Source: Amycolatopsis tolypomycina
Lineage (GTDB): Bacteria; Actinomycetota; Actinomycetes; Mycobacteriales; Pseudonocardiaceae
Direction: 5' to 3'
Assembly: GCF_900105945.1 (NCBI RefSeq)
Contig: NZ_FNSO01000004.1
Coordinates: 3,844,001 to 3,908,000 of the forward strand
DNA length: 64,000 nt
Part shown: piece after piece, positions 11,109 to 19,724 of the stretch
How positions within the stretch are numbered: the first letter of the stretch is position 1
Layout of the letters: each line of letters opens with the position of its first letter
The notes under the pieces: generated by a model
Told to the model about the DNA's origin: nothing
Database searches by the model: none
Seen by the model: only the letters and a program-made list of their open reading frames with translations
Translations under genes and position numbers: made by a program

Positions 11109-14100
11109 TTAGCGGCCGGTGAGGACCAGTGTCGTCACCGAGTTGGCAGGCAACGTCAGCTTCGACGTCGCGGCCAGGCCGGTGATCTCCCTGGTCTGCG
11201 GCACGATGGCGGTCGGCGTGGCGAGGGTGTTGCGCCCCGCCGGGTCGCCGGTGAGCGTGGTGAGCGTGCCGGTGCCGTCGACGGCGGTGACGCCGGTGAG
11301 CGACAGCCGGGTGGTCTGCACCTGCGAAGTCGGGTTGACGAGTTTGACCGTGAAGGTCTTCCTTCCGCTCTTCGTGGTCACGTTGACCACCTGCCGCAGG
11401 GGGCTGCCCTGGTTGAGGCGGCTGGTGACGATCTGCTTGCCGAGGGTGCTGGAGAACATCTGCTGCACCCAGTACGACGGCGAACCGTAGCTGCTGCCGG
11501 CGTCGAGGCCGATCAGGTTGACCGGCCAGTTGGACTGGTTTTCGTGCACCAGCACCGGCGCGTACATCGAGCCGATGACGATGTCGCTGTTGCGTTCCAG
11601 CCCGGTGAGGAACGCGGCCTCGCCGATGGCGGCGGCCAGGGTGCCGGTGGGCCTGCCGTCCTGGGCGCCGTACTCGCCGACGAGGATCTCCGGGCCGGAG
11701 CGGTCCGCGGTGTCGTAGCGGGTCGAGTTGTCGGTGAACCACTGCGGCGACTGGTAGTAGTGGTCGTCCGCGGCGTCCGGGCGCACCCCGGTCGACGTGC
11801 TCGACGCGGCCCCGCCCTGCAGGCCGCCGGTCGTCGCGACGACGGTCAGCTGCGGGTACTTCGCCTTGATCGCGTTGAACATGTCGGTGAAGCGCCAGGC
11901 GTAGCTGCCCGAGGTGTCGAACCAGTCCTCGTTGCCGACCTCGACGTAGCGCAGGTCGAACGGCGCCGGGTGCCCGTCGGCGGCCCGCTTCGCGCCCCAC
12001 GTCGTCGAGGTGTCGCCGATGGCGTACTCGATCTCGTCGAGGGCTTCCTCGATGTACTGCGGGTAGTCGGCCTGGCTGACGTGCTGGCCGTTGAGGGTGT
12101 AGCCGGCGAACAGCCCGAGCAGCGGCTGGGCGCCGATGTCCTCGGCCAGCTTGAGGTAGTCGAGGATGCCGAAGCCGTCGGTGGACCAGTAGCCCCACGC
12201 GGTGTTCTGGTGGCCGGGGCGGTCCTCCAGCTTGCCGATGGTCTTCTTCCACTCGAACCGCGTGTCGAGGGTGTTGCCCTCGAGGTAGTTGCCGCCCGGG
12301 ACGCGGAACAGGCCGAGCTTCATCGCCGCGAGCTTCTGCCCGAGGTCGGCGCGGACGCCGTTGGGCCGGTTCTTGAAGGTCGGCGGGAACAGCGACACCT
12401 GCTGGAACCAGGCGTCCCCGCTCAGCGCCGTCTTGCCCTTGTTGACCAGGGAGACGACGATCCGGTTGTCGGTGGAGTTCGTGATCGTCGACGGCGTGGT
12501 GAAGCTGAACGTCTGCTGCGTCCACGCGTCCCCGACCGGCTGGACGTCCTTGCTCGCCAGAACCGTGCCGTCCGGCTTCTCCAGGCTGATCCGCACCGCG
12601 CCCTTCCAGCTGCCCTTCGCGAAGAAGCTGCCGGTGTACTTGGTGGACGGCTTCGCGGCGATACCGTAGAAGCCGACGTTCGCGGCGGCAACTCGGCCGG
12701 CGGCCGGGACGGTGTCCGCGTGCAGCTTGAGCGAGCGGTCGAGCGCGGTGTTCAGCGGATTCGCGGTGTCGACCGCGTAGGTGCCGGCCGCGCCCGCCGA
12801 GGTGACCAGCGACCAGTACGGCACCGGCGTGTTGCCCGCGCCGCTGCCGGGCTGGTAGCCCTCCTTGAAGGTGCGGTTGCGCACCAGTTCGGCGTACAGG
12901 CCGCCTTCGACCGAGTGGCTGATGTCCTCGAGGATCGAGCCGTAGGTCGTCGGCCGGGTGTTGGCGCGGACGACGTTGGCGTCGACCGCGAGCTGGTTGG
13001 CTCCGGCCAGTGCGCCGATCTGCGCGGCGGTCAGCGGGAAGCGGCGCAGCTCGACCTCGTCGACGGCGCCGGTGAACCCGGCGCCGACGGTGAACGGCGC
13101 CGCGGCGGTGCCCGAGGCCGGGCAGGCGGAGACGTCGAGGGTCGTGCCGGTGGGCGTCCCGCAGGTGCTGGTGACCGCGGAGGCGTCACCGTCGGCGTAG
13201 ACGGTGAGCCGCTGGGCGGCGCGGTCGAGGACGAGCGCGGCGTGGTGCCAGTTGCCGTCGGCGAGGCCGCCGCCGTTCGTGGTCACCTGGATCGGGCCGA
13301 CGCGGGCGGTGAGCTTGCCGCCGGTGACGCCGAGCGCGTAGCCGTCACCGTGGTCGACCAGCGTGCCGGCCGCGGTGGTGCGGAACCAGGCGGCCAGCGA
13401 GAGCGAGCCGGTGCCGGTGTCGAAGGCGGGCGAGCTGCCCATGTCCACAGTGGACTTGCCGTCGAGCTGGACGGCCTTGCCGGCCGCGCCGGTGGTCCAG
13501 GTGGCGCCCTTGAGCGTGCCGTCGGCCGCGTTCGCCGACGAGTCGCGGGCCACCGTGCCGGTACCTTCGTCGAAGTGCCACGAACCGCTGGCGGCCAGCG
13601 CGGCGACCGCGGAGCCGGTCAGCGGCGTCGGGTACGCGCGGACGTCGTCGACGCCGCCGGCGAACCAGTCGGCCGGGGCGCCCGCCCACTTGCCGCGCCC
13701 GATCTCCAGGTGCCCGGAAGCGGTCCACGGCGTCGTGAACGGGACGCTCTGCTGCAGGGTTCCGTTGACGTACAGGGAAAGCGTGCCGGCCGCCCGGTTG
13801 TAGACACCGACCAGGTGCTGCCACTGGCCGGCCTGCGCGGGCAACGTCGACACCGCTGAGGATGAAGCGGTGTCGCCGTCGCCCGCGCGGCGTGTGAAGG
13901 CGAACCGGCCGTCGGCCGCGCGCTGGAGGTAGAAGCCGCTGATGGTGCTGCCGTCGACGCTCACCGCGGTGCGGAAGCCGCCGGCCGCGGTGGGCTTGAC
14001 CCACGCCGCGACCGTGAAGCTCTGCGCGGTGTCCACGACCGGCGCCGGGACGTCGACCGCGGCGTCGGTGCCGTTCAGCGTGACGCCGTGCGCGCCGACG

Positions 14101-14924
14101 ACGCCGTCGCCCCAGGCCGCGCCACCGGTGAGAGTGCCGGTGCGCGCGTCGAGCGAGTCGTCGGCGGTCGTGGTGCCGGTGCCCTCGTCCAGGCCCCAGT
14201 GCCCGGCGATGGCCAGGCGGGCCGCGTCGGCGGCCGTCACGGCACCCGAGTAGGCGCGGACGTCGTCGATCGTGCCGTCGACGAAGTCCACCGGGTTGCC
14301 GCCGTACTTGCCGCGGCCGATCACCAGGTGCCCGGTGCCCGCCCACGCCGTGGGCGCGGCGACGGTCGTCTGGCGGGTGCCGTCGACGTAGAGCGACAGC
14401 GTCGACGCGGCCGCGTCGTACACGCCGGTCAGCTGGTACCACTGGCCGGCGACGGGGTCGAAGTTCGCGCCCGCGACGACGCCGTCGGCCGGCGAGTCCC
14501 CGGCCAGCCGGGTGAAGGCGAACCGGCGGGAGTCGTCGCGGAACTGCAGGAAGAAGTTGCTCACCTGGGTGCCGTCGACGCTGACGAACGTCTGGAAGCC
14601 GGACGTCTTGTCCAGCTTCACCCAGCTGCTCACCGAGAAGCTCTTCGTCGTGTCGAGCACCGGCGCACCGGCGTCGGCGAAGCCGTTGACCCCGTCGGTC
14701 GTCAGTGCCCCGCCGCGGATGCCCGGGCCCCAGCCCGCGCCGCCGGTCAGCGTCGCGGGGTGGCTGCCCGCGGTGTCGGCGGCGGTCGTCCCGCTGCCGT
14801 CGTCGAACGTCCAGTGCCCGGCCAGGCCCGGCTCGGGGTCCGCCGCGGCGGCCGTCACCGGCAGCGCCGAGAACAGCGTCAGGGCCGCGAGCACGGCCAT
14901 GGGCCGCCGCAGTCTGCCGAGCAT
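11109..14924 (-). CDS. Secreted LamG-LamG-LamG-GH51 alpha-L-arabinofuranosidase
   Basis: A 1271-residue exported protein. A signal peptide (residues 1 to about 28) is followed by three LamG/concanavalin-like domains (about 35-235, 240-440, 445-640), each opening with a GHW(T/G)(F/L)D(D/E)G-like block. The C-terminal half (about 650-1271) is a GH51 arabinofuranosidase with its N-terminal carbohydrate-binding insertion. The acid/base glutamate is in VEVGNEDWF (Glu999) and the nucleophile in ILVGEYGAQ (Glu1084). It removes L-arabinofuranosyl side chains from arabinan, arabinoxylan or arabinogalactan outside the cell; the LamG domains probably bind polysaccharide. The ATG at 14924 has a GGGAGAG site and starts the signal peptide. 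It lies between an importer operon and araBDA, matching its substrate. Confidence 0.93.
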   Translation of the reverse strand: MLGRLRRPMAVLAALTLFSALPVTAAAADPEPGLAGHWTFDDGSGTTAADTAGSHPATLTGGAGWGPGIRGGALTTDGVNGFADAGAPVLDTTKSFSVSSWVKLDKTSGFQTFVSVDGTQVSNFFLQFRDDSRRFAFTRLAGDSPADGVVAGANFDPVAGQWYQLTGVYDAAASTLSLYVDGTRQTTVAAPTAWAGTGHLVIGRGKYGGNPVDFVDGTIDDVRAYSGAVTAADAARLAIAGHWGLDEGTGTTTADDSLDARTGTLTGGAAWGDGVVGAHGVTLNGTDAAVDVPAPVVDTAQSFTVAAWVKPTAAGGFRTAVSVDGSTISGFYLQRAADGRFAFTRRAGDGDTASSSAVSTLPAQAGQWQHLVGVYNRAAGTLSLYVNGTLQQSVPFTTPWTASGHLEIGRGKWAGAPADWFAGGVDDVRAYPTPLTGSAVAALAASGSWHFDEGTGTVARDSSANAADGTLKGATWTTGAAGKAVQLDGKSTVDMGSSPAFDTGTGSLSLAAWFRTTAAGTLVDHGDGYALGVTGGKLTARVGPIQVTTNGGGLADGNWHHAALVLDRAAQRLTVYADGDASAVTSTCGTPTGTTLDVSACPASGTAAAPFTVGAGFTGAVDEVELRRFPLTAAQIGALAGANQLAVDANVVRANTRPTTYGSILEDISHSVEGGLYAELVRNRTFKEGYQPGSGAGNTPVPYWSLVTSAGAAGTYAVDTANPLNTALDRSLKLHADTVPAAGRVAAANVGFYGIAAKPSTKYTGSFFAKGSWKGAVRISLEKPDGTVLASKDVQPVGDAWTQQTFSFTTPSTITNSTDNRIVVSLVNKGKTALSGDAWFQQVSLFPPTFKNRPNGVRADLGQKLAAMKLGLFRVPGGNYLEGNTLDTRFEWKKTIGKLEDRPGHQNTAWGYWSTDGFGILDYLKLAEDIGAQPLLGLFAGYTLNGQHVSQADYPQYIEEALDEIEYAIGDTSTTWGAKRAADGHPAPFDLRYVEVGNEDWFDTSGSYAWRFTDMFNAIKAKYPQLTVVATTGGLQGGAASSTSTGVRPDAADDHYYQSPQWFTDNSTRYDTADRSGPEILVGEYGAQDGRPTGTLAAAIGEAAFLTGLERNSDIVIGSMYAPVLVHENQSNWPVNLIGLDAGSSYGSPSYWVQQMFSSTLGKQIVTSRLNQGSPLRQVVNVTTKSGRKTFTVKLVNPTSQVQTTRLSLTGVTAVDGTGTLTTLTGDPAGRNTLATPTAIVPQTREITGLAATSKLTLPANSVTTLVLTGR

Positions 14925-14951
14925 GACTCTCCCTTGAGTGTGATCGGAAGG

Positions 14952-14975
14952 GGGCACTTTCACGTGAAAGTGCCC
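14952..14975. repeat. 24-bp perfect palindrome, copy 2
   Basis: Identical to the palindrome at 7178-7201 (GGGCACTTTCAC plus its complement). It lies between the yjfF stop (14983) and the GH51 start (14924), 27 bp upstream of the latter. Confidence 0.85.
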
Positions 14976-14982
14976 TTCCGCG

Positions 14983-15966
14983 CTAGCGGGTTCGTCGGGT
15001 GACGAGGCGTTGCAGGACGATGAAGACGAACAGGAGGGCCCCGGTGATGATCGAGGTCCACCAGGAGTTGAGCGTGCCGTCGAAGGTGATCAGGGTCTGG
15101 ATGATGCCGAGCACCATGATCCCGAGCACGGTGCCGAGGACGTACCCGGAACCACCGGTCAGGATCGTGCCGCCGATGACGACCGCGGCGATCGCGGTCA
15201 GCTCCAGGCCGACGCCGTTGAGCGGGTCGCCCGAGGACTTGTAGAGCACCAGCAGCAGCCCGCCGAGGGCCGAGCAGACGCCGCTGATCGTGTACACGGC
15301 GATCTTGGTGCGGCCGGTCTTGAGGCCCATCAGCATCGCGGACTGCGCGTTGCCGCCGATCGAGTAGACCGTGCGCCCGAACCGGGTGAAGACCAGGACG
15401 TAGGCCGCGACGGCGACGACCACCAGGGCCACCACCACGCTGATCGAGATGTGCAGCTCGGGCCCGAGCGGGATCTGCGTCTGGGCCAGCGTGGCGATCG
15501 TGGCGTTGTCGATCGAGTACGCCTCGGTGGTGATCGTGTAGCAGAGGCCGCGGGCGAAGAACATCCCGATCAGCGTCGCGATGAACGGCTGGATCTCGAA
15601 GAAGTGGATCAGCGCGCCCATCCCGGCCCCGAGCAGCGCCCCGATCAGCAGCACCACCACGATCGCCGCCCACGCCGGCCAGCCGTGCTTCTGCAGCAGG
15701 TCGCCGGAGACCACGGTGGACAGCGCGACCACCGACCCGACGGACAGGTCGATGCCGCCGGTGAGGATCACGAACGTCATGCCGACGGCGACCACGAGCA
15801 GGAACGCGTTGTTGATGAACAGGTCGAGGATGACCTGGCCGGAACCGAAGGCCTCGTACTGGACCGCGCCGAAGACGTACGCGGCGATCAGCAGCGCCAG
15901 CGTCGCGAGGATCGGCACGTGCCGCTGCTGCGGCCGGTAGCCCTTGACACGGGCGAGGGTGGTCAT
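14983..15966 (-). CDS. yjfF: Sugar ABC transporter permease, YjfF type
   Basis: A 327-residue CUT2-family permease with about eight to ten membrane spans and the family motif TGGIDLSVGSVVALST near residue 70. It pairs with the second permease upstream, as YjfF pairs with YtfT in the galactofuranose transporter of E. coli. Translation starts at ATG 15966, overlapping the ytfT stop by ATGA. In actinomycetes this transporter type often sits with arabinan or galactan degradation genes, so arabinofuranose, galactofuranose or their oligosaccharides are plausible ligands; the exact substrate is an inference. Confidence 0.9.
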   Translation of the reverse strand: MTTLARVKGYRPQQRHVPILATLALLIAAYVFGAVQYEAFGSGQVILDLFINNAFLLVVAVGMTFVILTGGIDLSVGSVVALSTVVSGDLLQKHGWPAWAAIVVVLLIGALLGAGMGALIHFFEIQPFIATLIGMFFARGLCYTITTEAYSIDNATIATLAQTQIPLGPELHISISVVVALVVVAVAAYVLVFTRFGRTVYSIGGNAQSAMLMGLKTGRTKIAVYTISGVCSALGGLLLVLYKSSGDPLNGVGLELTAIAAVVIGGTILTGGSGYVLGTVLGIMVLGIIQTLITFDGTLNSWWTSIITGALLFVFIVLQRLVTRRTR

Positions 15967-17018
15967 GCGGTGACCTCCACCTTCTCCGGAGCGGGTGTGG
16001 GCGCCGGGGTGACCGGGCGGGCTCCGCGCCGCCGGAACTTGCGGCGGAACGCGGGCGAGAGCAGCAGGCACACCACCAGCACGACGATGGCCTTGAAGAG
16101 CATGATCGACTCCGGCGGGATGCCGAGGGCGTTGACGGTGGTGGTGAGCGTCTGGATGAGCAGCGCGCCGATCACCGAGCCGCCGAGGGAGAACCGGCCG
16201 CCGGTCAGCTGGGTGCCGCCGACGACGACCGCGAGGATCGCGTCGAGCTCGATGAACAGGCCGGCGTGGTTGGCGTCGGCGCTGTGCACGTTCGCGCTGA
16301 TCATCAGCCCGGCGATGCCGGCGCACAGCGCGCAGAAGACGTAGACGAGCCAGGTCAGCCGCGCCGAGCGGAGCCCGGCCAGCCTGCTGGCTTCGGGGTT
16401 GCCGCCGACGGCCTCGACGAGCAGGCCGAGCGCGGAGCGGCGGACGAGCACCGAGGCGATCACGAACACGGCCAGCGCGATGAGGATGGCGCTGGGCAGG
16501 GTGAACAGGTACCCGCTGCCGATCCACTCGAACGAGTGGGAGTTGACGGTGATGATCTGCCCGTCGCTGATCAGCTGCGCGATGCCGCGGCCGGCGACCA
16601 TGAGGATCAGGGTCGCGATGATCGGCTGGATGCCCAGTGCCGCGACCAGCCAGCCGTTCCACACGCCGAGCACGAGCGAGAGGCCGAGCGCCAGGCCGAA
16701 GGCGACCAGCGTGGTGCCGACGCCGTCGGGGTTGTCGCTGATCCACAGGCAGGCGAGCGCGCCGCTGATCGCGACCACGGCGCCGACCGAGAGGTCGATG
16801 CCGCGGGTGGCGATCACCAGCGTCATGCCGATCGCGATGAGGATCAGCGGGGCGCCGTTCTTCAGGATGTCGATGACGTTCCCGTAGAGGTGCCCGTCGC
16901 GGAGCTCGATCTTGAAGAACGACGGGCTCGCGATCAGGTCGCCCAGCAGCAGCACCAGCAGCGCCACGACGGGCCAGAAGAGCCGCTGTTTGGTCATGCT
17001 TTTCAAGGCGGTAGTCAC
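15963..17018 (-). CDS. ytfT: Sugar ABC transporter permease, YtfT type
   Basis: A 351-residue polytopic permease with the RbsC-like motif TRGIDLSVGAVVAISG near residue 75 and a long Arg/Pro-rich cytoplasmic tail. GTG at 17018 is chosen because it overlaps the ytfR stop in a GTGA tetranucleotide; an ATG 21 bp further in is an alternative. It forms the membrane part of the transporter with YjfF. Coupling at both ends indicates one polycistronic message ytfQ-ytfR-ytfT-yjfF. Confidence 0.9.
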   Translation of the reverse strand: MTTALKSMTKQRLFWPVVALLVLLLGDLIASPSFFKIELRDGHLYGNVIDILKNGAPLILIAIGMTLVIATRGIDLSVGAVVAISGALACLWISDNPDGVGTTLVAFGLALGLSLVLGVWNGWLVAALGIQPIIATLILMVAGRGIAQLISDGQIITVNSHSFEWIGSGYLFTLPSAILIALAVFVIASVLVRRSALGLLVEAVGGNPEASRLAGLRSARLTWLVYVFCALCAGIAGLMISANVHSADANHAGLFIELDAILAVVVGGTQLTGGRFSLGGSVIGALLIQTLTTTVNALGIPPESIMLFKAIVVLVVCLLLSPAFRRKFRRRGARPVTPAPTPAPEKVEVTA

Positions 17019-18538
17019 GCCTGCACCCCCTCGGCCATCGTGGCCATGACGTCGTCCGCGGTGAGCGCCTGGTTGTTGTCCCGCACCGCCACGACCTTGC
17101 GGTCGCGCAGCACGACGACGCGGTGGCTCAGCCGCAGGACCTCTTCCAGTTCGGCGGAGATGTACACGACGGCCATTCCTTCGCCCGAGAGCTGGGTGAC
17201 CAGCTTCTGGATCTCCGTCTTGGCGCCGATGTCGATGCCGCGCGTGGGCTCGTCGAGGATCAGCAGCCGCGGTTCGGTGATGAGCCAGCGGGCCAGCAGG
17301 ACCTTCTGCTGGTTGCCGCCGGAGAGGTTGCCCACCAGCGCTTCGGGGTTGGCGGGCCGGATGTCGAGCGCCTTGACGTACTTCTCGGCGATTTCGTCCT
17401 GGCGGCGGCGCGACAGCGGCCGCGCCCAGCCCCGGGAGGCCTGCAGCGCGAGCACGATGTTCTCGCGGACGGTCAGTTCCTCGACCAGGCCTTCGGCCTT
17501 GCGGTTCTCCGAGAGGAACGCGATCTTGTGGTCCAGACCGGCCCGAGGGGTGCGCAGCGACGTCGTGTCGCCGTCGACCTGCACGGTGCCGCTGTCGGCG
17601 TGGTCGGCGCCGAAGAGCAGCCGGGCGAGCTCGGTGCGGCCGGAGCCGAGGAGGCCGGCGAGCCCGACGACCTCGCCGGCGTGGACGGTGAGGTCGAAGG
17701 GCGCGACGCCGCCCTTGCGGCCGAGGCCTTCGGCGGCCAGCAGCACCGGCGCGCCGGCGACCTCGGCCCGGGTGGGGCCGGAGTCCTCCAGGTCCTCGAG
17801 GACCTGGAGCTCCTTGCCGATCATCTTGGTGACGAGCTCGACCGGCGTGATGTCCGCGGTGCGGTACTCGCCGATCAGTTTTCCGTTGCGCAGCACGGTC
17901 ATCCGGTCGGCGATGGCGAAGACCTGGTCGATGAAGTGGGACACGAACAGGATCGCCATACCGCTTTCGCGCAGGGACCGGACGACCTTCAGCAGCTGCT
18001 CGACCTCGCCGGCGTCCAAACTGGACGTCGGTTCGTCGAGGACGAGCACCCGCGCGTCGACGTCGAGCGCGCGGGCGATCGCGACCAGCTGCTGCACCGC
18101 GATGGAGCAGGTGGAGAGCTCGGCCGAGACGTCGACGTGGACGTCCAGCCGGGCCAGGAGTTCCTCGGCGCGCTTCCGCATCGGGCCCCACTGGATGCGG
18201 CCGAAGCGGCGGGGTTCGCGGCCGAGGCAGACGTTCTCCGCCACGGACAGGTTCGGGCAGAGGTTGACTTCCTGGTAGACCGTGCTGATGCCGGCCTGCT
18301 GGGCCTCGCCGGGCCCGCTGAAGGCGACTTCGCCGCCGCCCAGCTCGATCGTGCCCGCGTCCACCCCGTACACCCCGGTCAGCACCTTGATGAGGGTGGA
18401 CTTGCCGGCGCCGTTCTCGCCCATCAGGGCGTGGACTTCGCCGGGGTACATCCGGAAGGCGACCCCGTCCAGGGCGAGGACGCCGGGGAACTCCTTGCGG
18501 ATACCGCTCATCCGCACCATGGGCTGCGGTTCAGGCAT
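17015..18538 (-). CDS. ytfR: Sugar ABC transporter ATPase, YtfR type
   Basis: A 507-residue ATPase with two ABC domains. The first has Walker [10 protein letters not shown] and Walker B VLVLDEPTSSLD; the second has the degenerate P-loop GLLGSGRTE, signature LSGGNQQK and [12 protein letters not shown]. This arrangement is characteristic of CUT2 monosaccharide transporters. The ATG at 18538 is preceded by CCGGAG; an extension upstream would run into the perfect hairpin at 18569-18608 and was rejected. It energises uptake through YtfT/YjfF with the binding protein YtfQ. Confidence 0.93.
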   Translation of the reverse strand: MPEPQPMVRMSGIRKEFPGVLALDGVAFRMYPGEVHALMGENGAGKSTLIKVLTGVYGVDAGTIELGGGEVAFSGPGEAQQAGISTVYQEVNLCPNLSVAENVCLGREPRRFGRIQWGPMRKRAEELLARLDVHVDVSAELSTCSIAVQQLVAIARALDVDARVLVLDEPTSSLDAGEVEQLLKVVRSLRESGMAILFVSHFIDQVFAIADRMTVLRNGKLIGEYRTADITPVELVTKMIGKELQVLEDLEDSGPTRAEVAGAPVLLAAEGLGRKGGVAPFDLTVHAGEVVGLAGLLGSGRTELARLLFGADHADSGTVQVDGDTTSLRTPRAGLDHKIAFLSENRKAEGLVEELTVRENIVLALQASRGWARPLSRRRQDEIAEKYVKALDIRPANPEALVGNLSGGNQQKVLLARWLITEPRLLILDEPTRGIDIGAKTEIQKLVTQLSGEGMAVVYISAELEEVLRLSHRVVVLRDRKVVAVRDNNQALTADDVMATMAEGVQA

Positions 18539-18568
18539 TGGTGTGCTCCGGGGTGGAGGCCGGGGGGC

Positions 18569-18608
18569 GTGAGTGGTAAGGCGGGTTAGAACCCGCCTTA
18601 CCACTCAC
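18569..18608 (-). terminator. Perfect 19-bp hairpin between ytfQ and ytfR
   Basis: GTGAGTGGTAAGGCGGGTT, a 2-nt AG spacer and the exact complement. It lies 16 bp after the ytfQ stop and 31 bp before the ytfR start, inside what is otherwise one operon. This is a common arrangement for making more binding protein than transporter. Confidence 0.8.
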
Positions 18609-18624
18609 GACCTGCGGGCGAGGA

Positions 18625-19602
18625 TCAGTACTGGCGCGACGGCAGGGCGGCCTTGGCCGCGGCCTGGTCGAACTCGGTCTCCTTGGTCTCGATGCGGGCG
18701 GGCACCTGCTCGCCGGCGGCGACCTTCTTGACCAGGTCCATCAGCTGCGGGCCGAGCAGCGGGTTGCACTCGACGATGTGGTTGATCTTGCCGTCGGCGA
18801 GCGCCTGCATGCCGTCCTTGACCGCGTCCACGGAGACGATCTTGATGTCCTTGCCCGGGACCTTGCCGGCGGCTTCGATGGCCTCGATGGCACCGAGGGC
18901 CATGTCGTCGTTGTGGGCGTAGAGCACGTCGATCTTGGGCTGGGACTTCAGGAAGGCCTCCATGACCTCCTTGCCCTTGGCGCGGGTGAACTCACCGGTC
19001 TGCGAGGCGACGATCTTGTACTTCGGGTCGGCCGCGATGACGTCCGCGAAGCCCTTCTTGCGGTCGTTCGCCGGGGCCGAGCCGGTGGTGCCCTGCAACT
19101 CGACGATGTTCACCTGGCCGGTGGCGCTGCCGAACTCCTTGGTCAGCCACTCCCCCGCCTTCTTGCCCTCGGCGACGAAGTCGGAGCCGAGGAAGGTCTT
19201 GTAGAGCGACTTGTCCGGCGAGTCGATCGCGCGGTCGGTGAGGATGACCGGGATGTTGGCGTTCTTGGCTTCCTTGAGGACGGTGTCCCAGCCGGACTCG
19301 ACGACCGGCGAGAAGGCGATGACCTTGACCTTCTGCTGGATGTACGAGCGGATCGCGGAGATCTGGTTCTCCTGCTTCTGCTGCGCGTCGGAGAACTTCA
19401 GCTCGATCCCGGCGGACTTGGCCGACTCCTGGATCGACTTGGTGTTCGCCGTCCGCCAGCCGCTCTCGGCGCCCACCTGGGCGAAGCCGAGCGTGACGGC
19501 GCCGCCGGCCGAGCCGCCGGACGAACCGCCACTCCCGCAGGCGGTGAGCAGCACGAGTCCGGCCGCCGCGGCCGCCGCGGCGGCCCATCGCTTCTTCAGC
19601 AC
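18625..19602 (-). CDS. ytfQ: Sugar-binding lipoprotein, YtfQ type
   Basis: A 325-residue binding lipoprotein. A short signal peptide ends in the lipobox LTAC, followed by a Gly/Ser-rich linker. The mature part is a type 1 periplasmic-binding fold with the YtfQ-like N-terminus TLGFAQVGAESGWR, a middle segment FSPVVESGWD and DVLYAHNDDMALGAIEA near the C-terminal lobe. GTG at 19602 fits a GGAG site 8 bp upstream; a second GTG two codons earlier is less well spaced. It presents sugar to the YtfR/YtfT/YjfF transporter. A LacI-type operator 73 bp upstream indicates substrate-controlled expression. Confidence 0.9.
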   Translation of the reverse strand: MLKKRWAAAAAAAAGLVLLTACGSGGSSGGSAGGAVTLGFAQVGAESGWRTANTKSIQESAKSAGIELKFSDAQQKQENQISAIRSYIQQKVKVIAFSPVVESGWDTVLKEAKNANIPVILTDRAIDSPDKSLYKTFLGSDFVAEGKKAGEWLTKEFGSATGQVNIVELQGTTGSAPANDRKKGFADVIAADPKYKIVASQTGEFTRAKGKEVMEAFLKSQPKIDVLYAHNDDMALGAIEAIEAAGKVPGKDIKIVSVDAVKDGMQALADGKINHIVECNPLLGPQLMDLVKKVAAGEQVPARIETKETEFDQAAAKAALPSRQY

Positions 19603-19674
19603 GTTCACTCCTCGATCGACGATGATCAGTGGGAAAACCTGTGTGGGGACTTCGGGTGAAAACTGACAGTTGCG

Positions 19675-19688
19675 TGGTAGCGCTAACA
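19675..19688. promoter_or_regulatory. LacI-type operator upstream of ytfQ
   Basis: TGGTAGCGCTAACA, a near-perfect 14-bp palindrome (one mismatched pair), lies between the stop of the LacI gene and ytfQ. It matches the sites at 20835 and 31251. Confidence 0.7.
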
Positions 19689-19724
19689 ATCCCTCGGGAA
19701 CCACCGGTCCCGCCGGCCGCGGCG

